DNA of 13,996 bases, from NCBI GenBank assembly GCA_937951695.1, contig CALFBL010000235.1, positions 1-13,996 of the forward strand. The letters are read 5' to 3'. This document shows positions 12,947 to 13,996 of this stretch, piece after piece (position 1 is the stretch's first letter; each line of letters begins with the position of its first letter). The notes below the pieces were generated by a model, which saw only the letters and a list, made by a program, of their open reading frames with translations, ran no database searches and had not been told where the DNA came from. Position numbers and translations under genes: made by a program. This DNA is from an uncultured Granulosicoccaceae bacterium. Lineage in GTDB: Bacteria > Pseudomonadota > Gammaproteobacteria > Granulosicoccales > Granulosicoccaceae.

Positions 12947-12975
12947 CGATGGAGCGCCGCGCTATAGCGTATGGT

Positions 12976-13996
12976 TTATTTTATGTCGCGAGAATGCATG
13001 TAGCCGATACCGTGCTCGGTGGTTACTTCGTACCAAGGGCCCATGGCCCGCGACACCACCATCTCAGTACCGGGTGAGACCCGCATCAGAAGACTGGAGG
13101 AGAAGTCAGCTTCGTTATAGACCGCTTTTGGGTAGTACGTGCCGCTGACCATAATGACGTCGCCGGCACCGCCTTCAGGCACGGGCTTGGCGTTGACGAG
13201 CTGGTCGACATCGCTGGGTTGATAGGCGGCTTCCACTATCGTGATTTCCTGACTGTCATCCATCACGTCGCCTGCTGTGGCGACCATCTCTGCTGAAGCG
13301 TCGATCGCTTCTTCGTTGGAATTCGGTGCAGCCTCTGGCACTGAAGCCGCAATCAGCTTCCCGGTTGCGTCGGCATCGGGATTGCTCTGTGCTGGCCTGG
13401 CAGCCACCACGTTGGAGCCGCCGAGCTCAACCTTCGCCATTTCCACCGGTACGTAGATGGTCTGGCCATATCGAATGCGCCCGATGTCTTTTTCGGTGAA
13501 CCCGTTATGGTCAGCGATGGCTTGCCAGTTAGTCGCGTCCCCTGTGGTTCGTTTAGCCATGTCCCAGAGCGTCTCACCCACATCCGCCTTTAACGCTACA
13601 GCGTTTTCAGTAGGGTCCACGGGCAGTGCGGCCGCTGGCGCTGCCGTATCAGCATCAGCCATGAGGTTTTCAGCGATTTCGCCGGTTTGCGTCGACTGAA
13701 TCGAATCGGCGTCAAGCGCCACCGAGGTACCTGCGCCCGAAGCGAACGGATCGCGTTCGAGATCGGCCTGTGTGATTGGTTGAACGTTATCGACGTTCAG
13801 TCGGGCGAGCTCACTGTCATTGACGCTAGGTAAGGGGCGCAGCTCTAAGGGGGCGAGATCGGCGTAAGTGGTTGCAGAGGTTTCGTCTACCAATGTGCGG
13901 GCCTCTCCGCTTACAACCGTCTCATTCTGTATGACGTTTGCCACAACTTGCGGTAACACAAGGTCTGCCGGGATGAAGATTTCCTGGCCAATTTGT
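12976..13996 (-). CDS. LysM domain protein, N-terminus outside the window
   Basis: The reading frame is open to the window edge, giving at least 339 residues. The first visible residues, QIGQEIFIPADL, are the end of a LysM domain, so the start lies outside the window. A second LysM domain lies in the middle (ALKADVGETLWDMAKRT...NWQAIADHNG...IRYGQTIYVP). Between and after these are long Ala-, Asp- and Glu-rich stretches, probably disordered linkers. The last 60 residues (GTYYPKAVYNEADF...LLMRVSPGTEMVV...PWYEVTTEHGIGYM) match the C-terminal domain of the downstream LysM lipoprotein, so the two are paralogues. Two or more LysM domains suggest a peptidoglycan-associated envelope protein. It ends 29 bases before a strong terminator. 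The function is unknown to me. Confidence 0.85.
   Translation of the reverse strand, partial: QIGQEIFIPADLVLPQVVANVIQNETVVSGEARTLVDETSATTYADLAPLELRPLPSVNDSELARLNVDNVQPITQADLERDPFASGAGTSVALDADSIQSTQTGEIAENLMADADTAAPAAALPVDPTENAVALKADVGETLWDMAKRTTGDATNWQAIADHNGFTEKDIGRIRYGQTIYVPVEMAKVELGGSNVVAARPAQSNPDADATGKLIAASVPEAAPNSNEEAIDASAEMVATAGDVMDDSQEITIVEAAYQPSDVDQLVNAKPVPEGGAGDVIMVSGTYYPKAVYNEADFSSSLLMRVSPGTEMVVSRAMGPWYEVTTEHGIGYMHSRDIK

Overview
The window looks like chromosomal DNA of a free-living gammaproteobacterium, probably aquatic or marine. This is inferred from the protein families (Dtd, monofunctional HisB, separate HisI and HisE, TatABC, GpmI, YghU, IbaG, SixA) and from the lack of mobile elements, tRNA, rRNA or CRISPR. 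The genus cannot be named from the sequence.

Left edge (1-928): the 5' part of thiB (thiamine-binding protein) lies on the minus strand. It is preceded by a clear TPP riboswitch and a start-site hairpin, and its frame is broken close to the window edge. Between the riboswitch and dtd is a structured minus-strand element ending in a strong Rho-independent terminator. It looks like an unassigned small RNA.

Centre (929-9385): twelve genes run in one direction with short gaps: dtd, hisB, hisH, hisA, hisF, hisI, hisE, tatA, tatB, tatC, gpmI and yghU. hisB-H-A-F and hisI-E supply the imidazoleglycerol-phosphate, ProFAR and PR-ATP/PR-AMP steps of histidine synthesis. hisG, hisD and hisC are not here. 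tatABC encodes the complete twin-arginine translocase. dtd (tRNA proofreading), gpmI (glycolysis) and yghU (thiol redox) are housekeeping genes that share the transcription direction.

Right part (9386-13996): mostly minus-strand genes. They are an unrecognised 262-residue protein, a BolA/IbaG-family protein behind an unusual promoter/terminator arrangement, a small lipoprotein, a SixA-type histidine phosphatase, and two tandem paralogues with a LysM domain and a shared C-terminal domain. The second paralogue runs off the window. One small plus-strand hypothetical gene is convergent with, and overlaps, sixA.

The most interesting items are non-coding: the structured RNA candidate at 635-784, the promoter-terminator unit at 10590-10696 abutting the ibaG start, and the competing complementary segments around the TPP riboswitch. 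Among proteins, the unrecognised 9437-10225 gene and the LysM paralogue pair deserve a second look.
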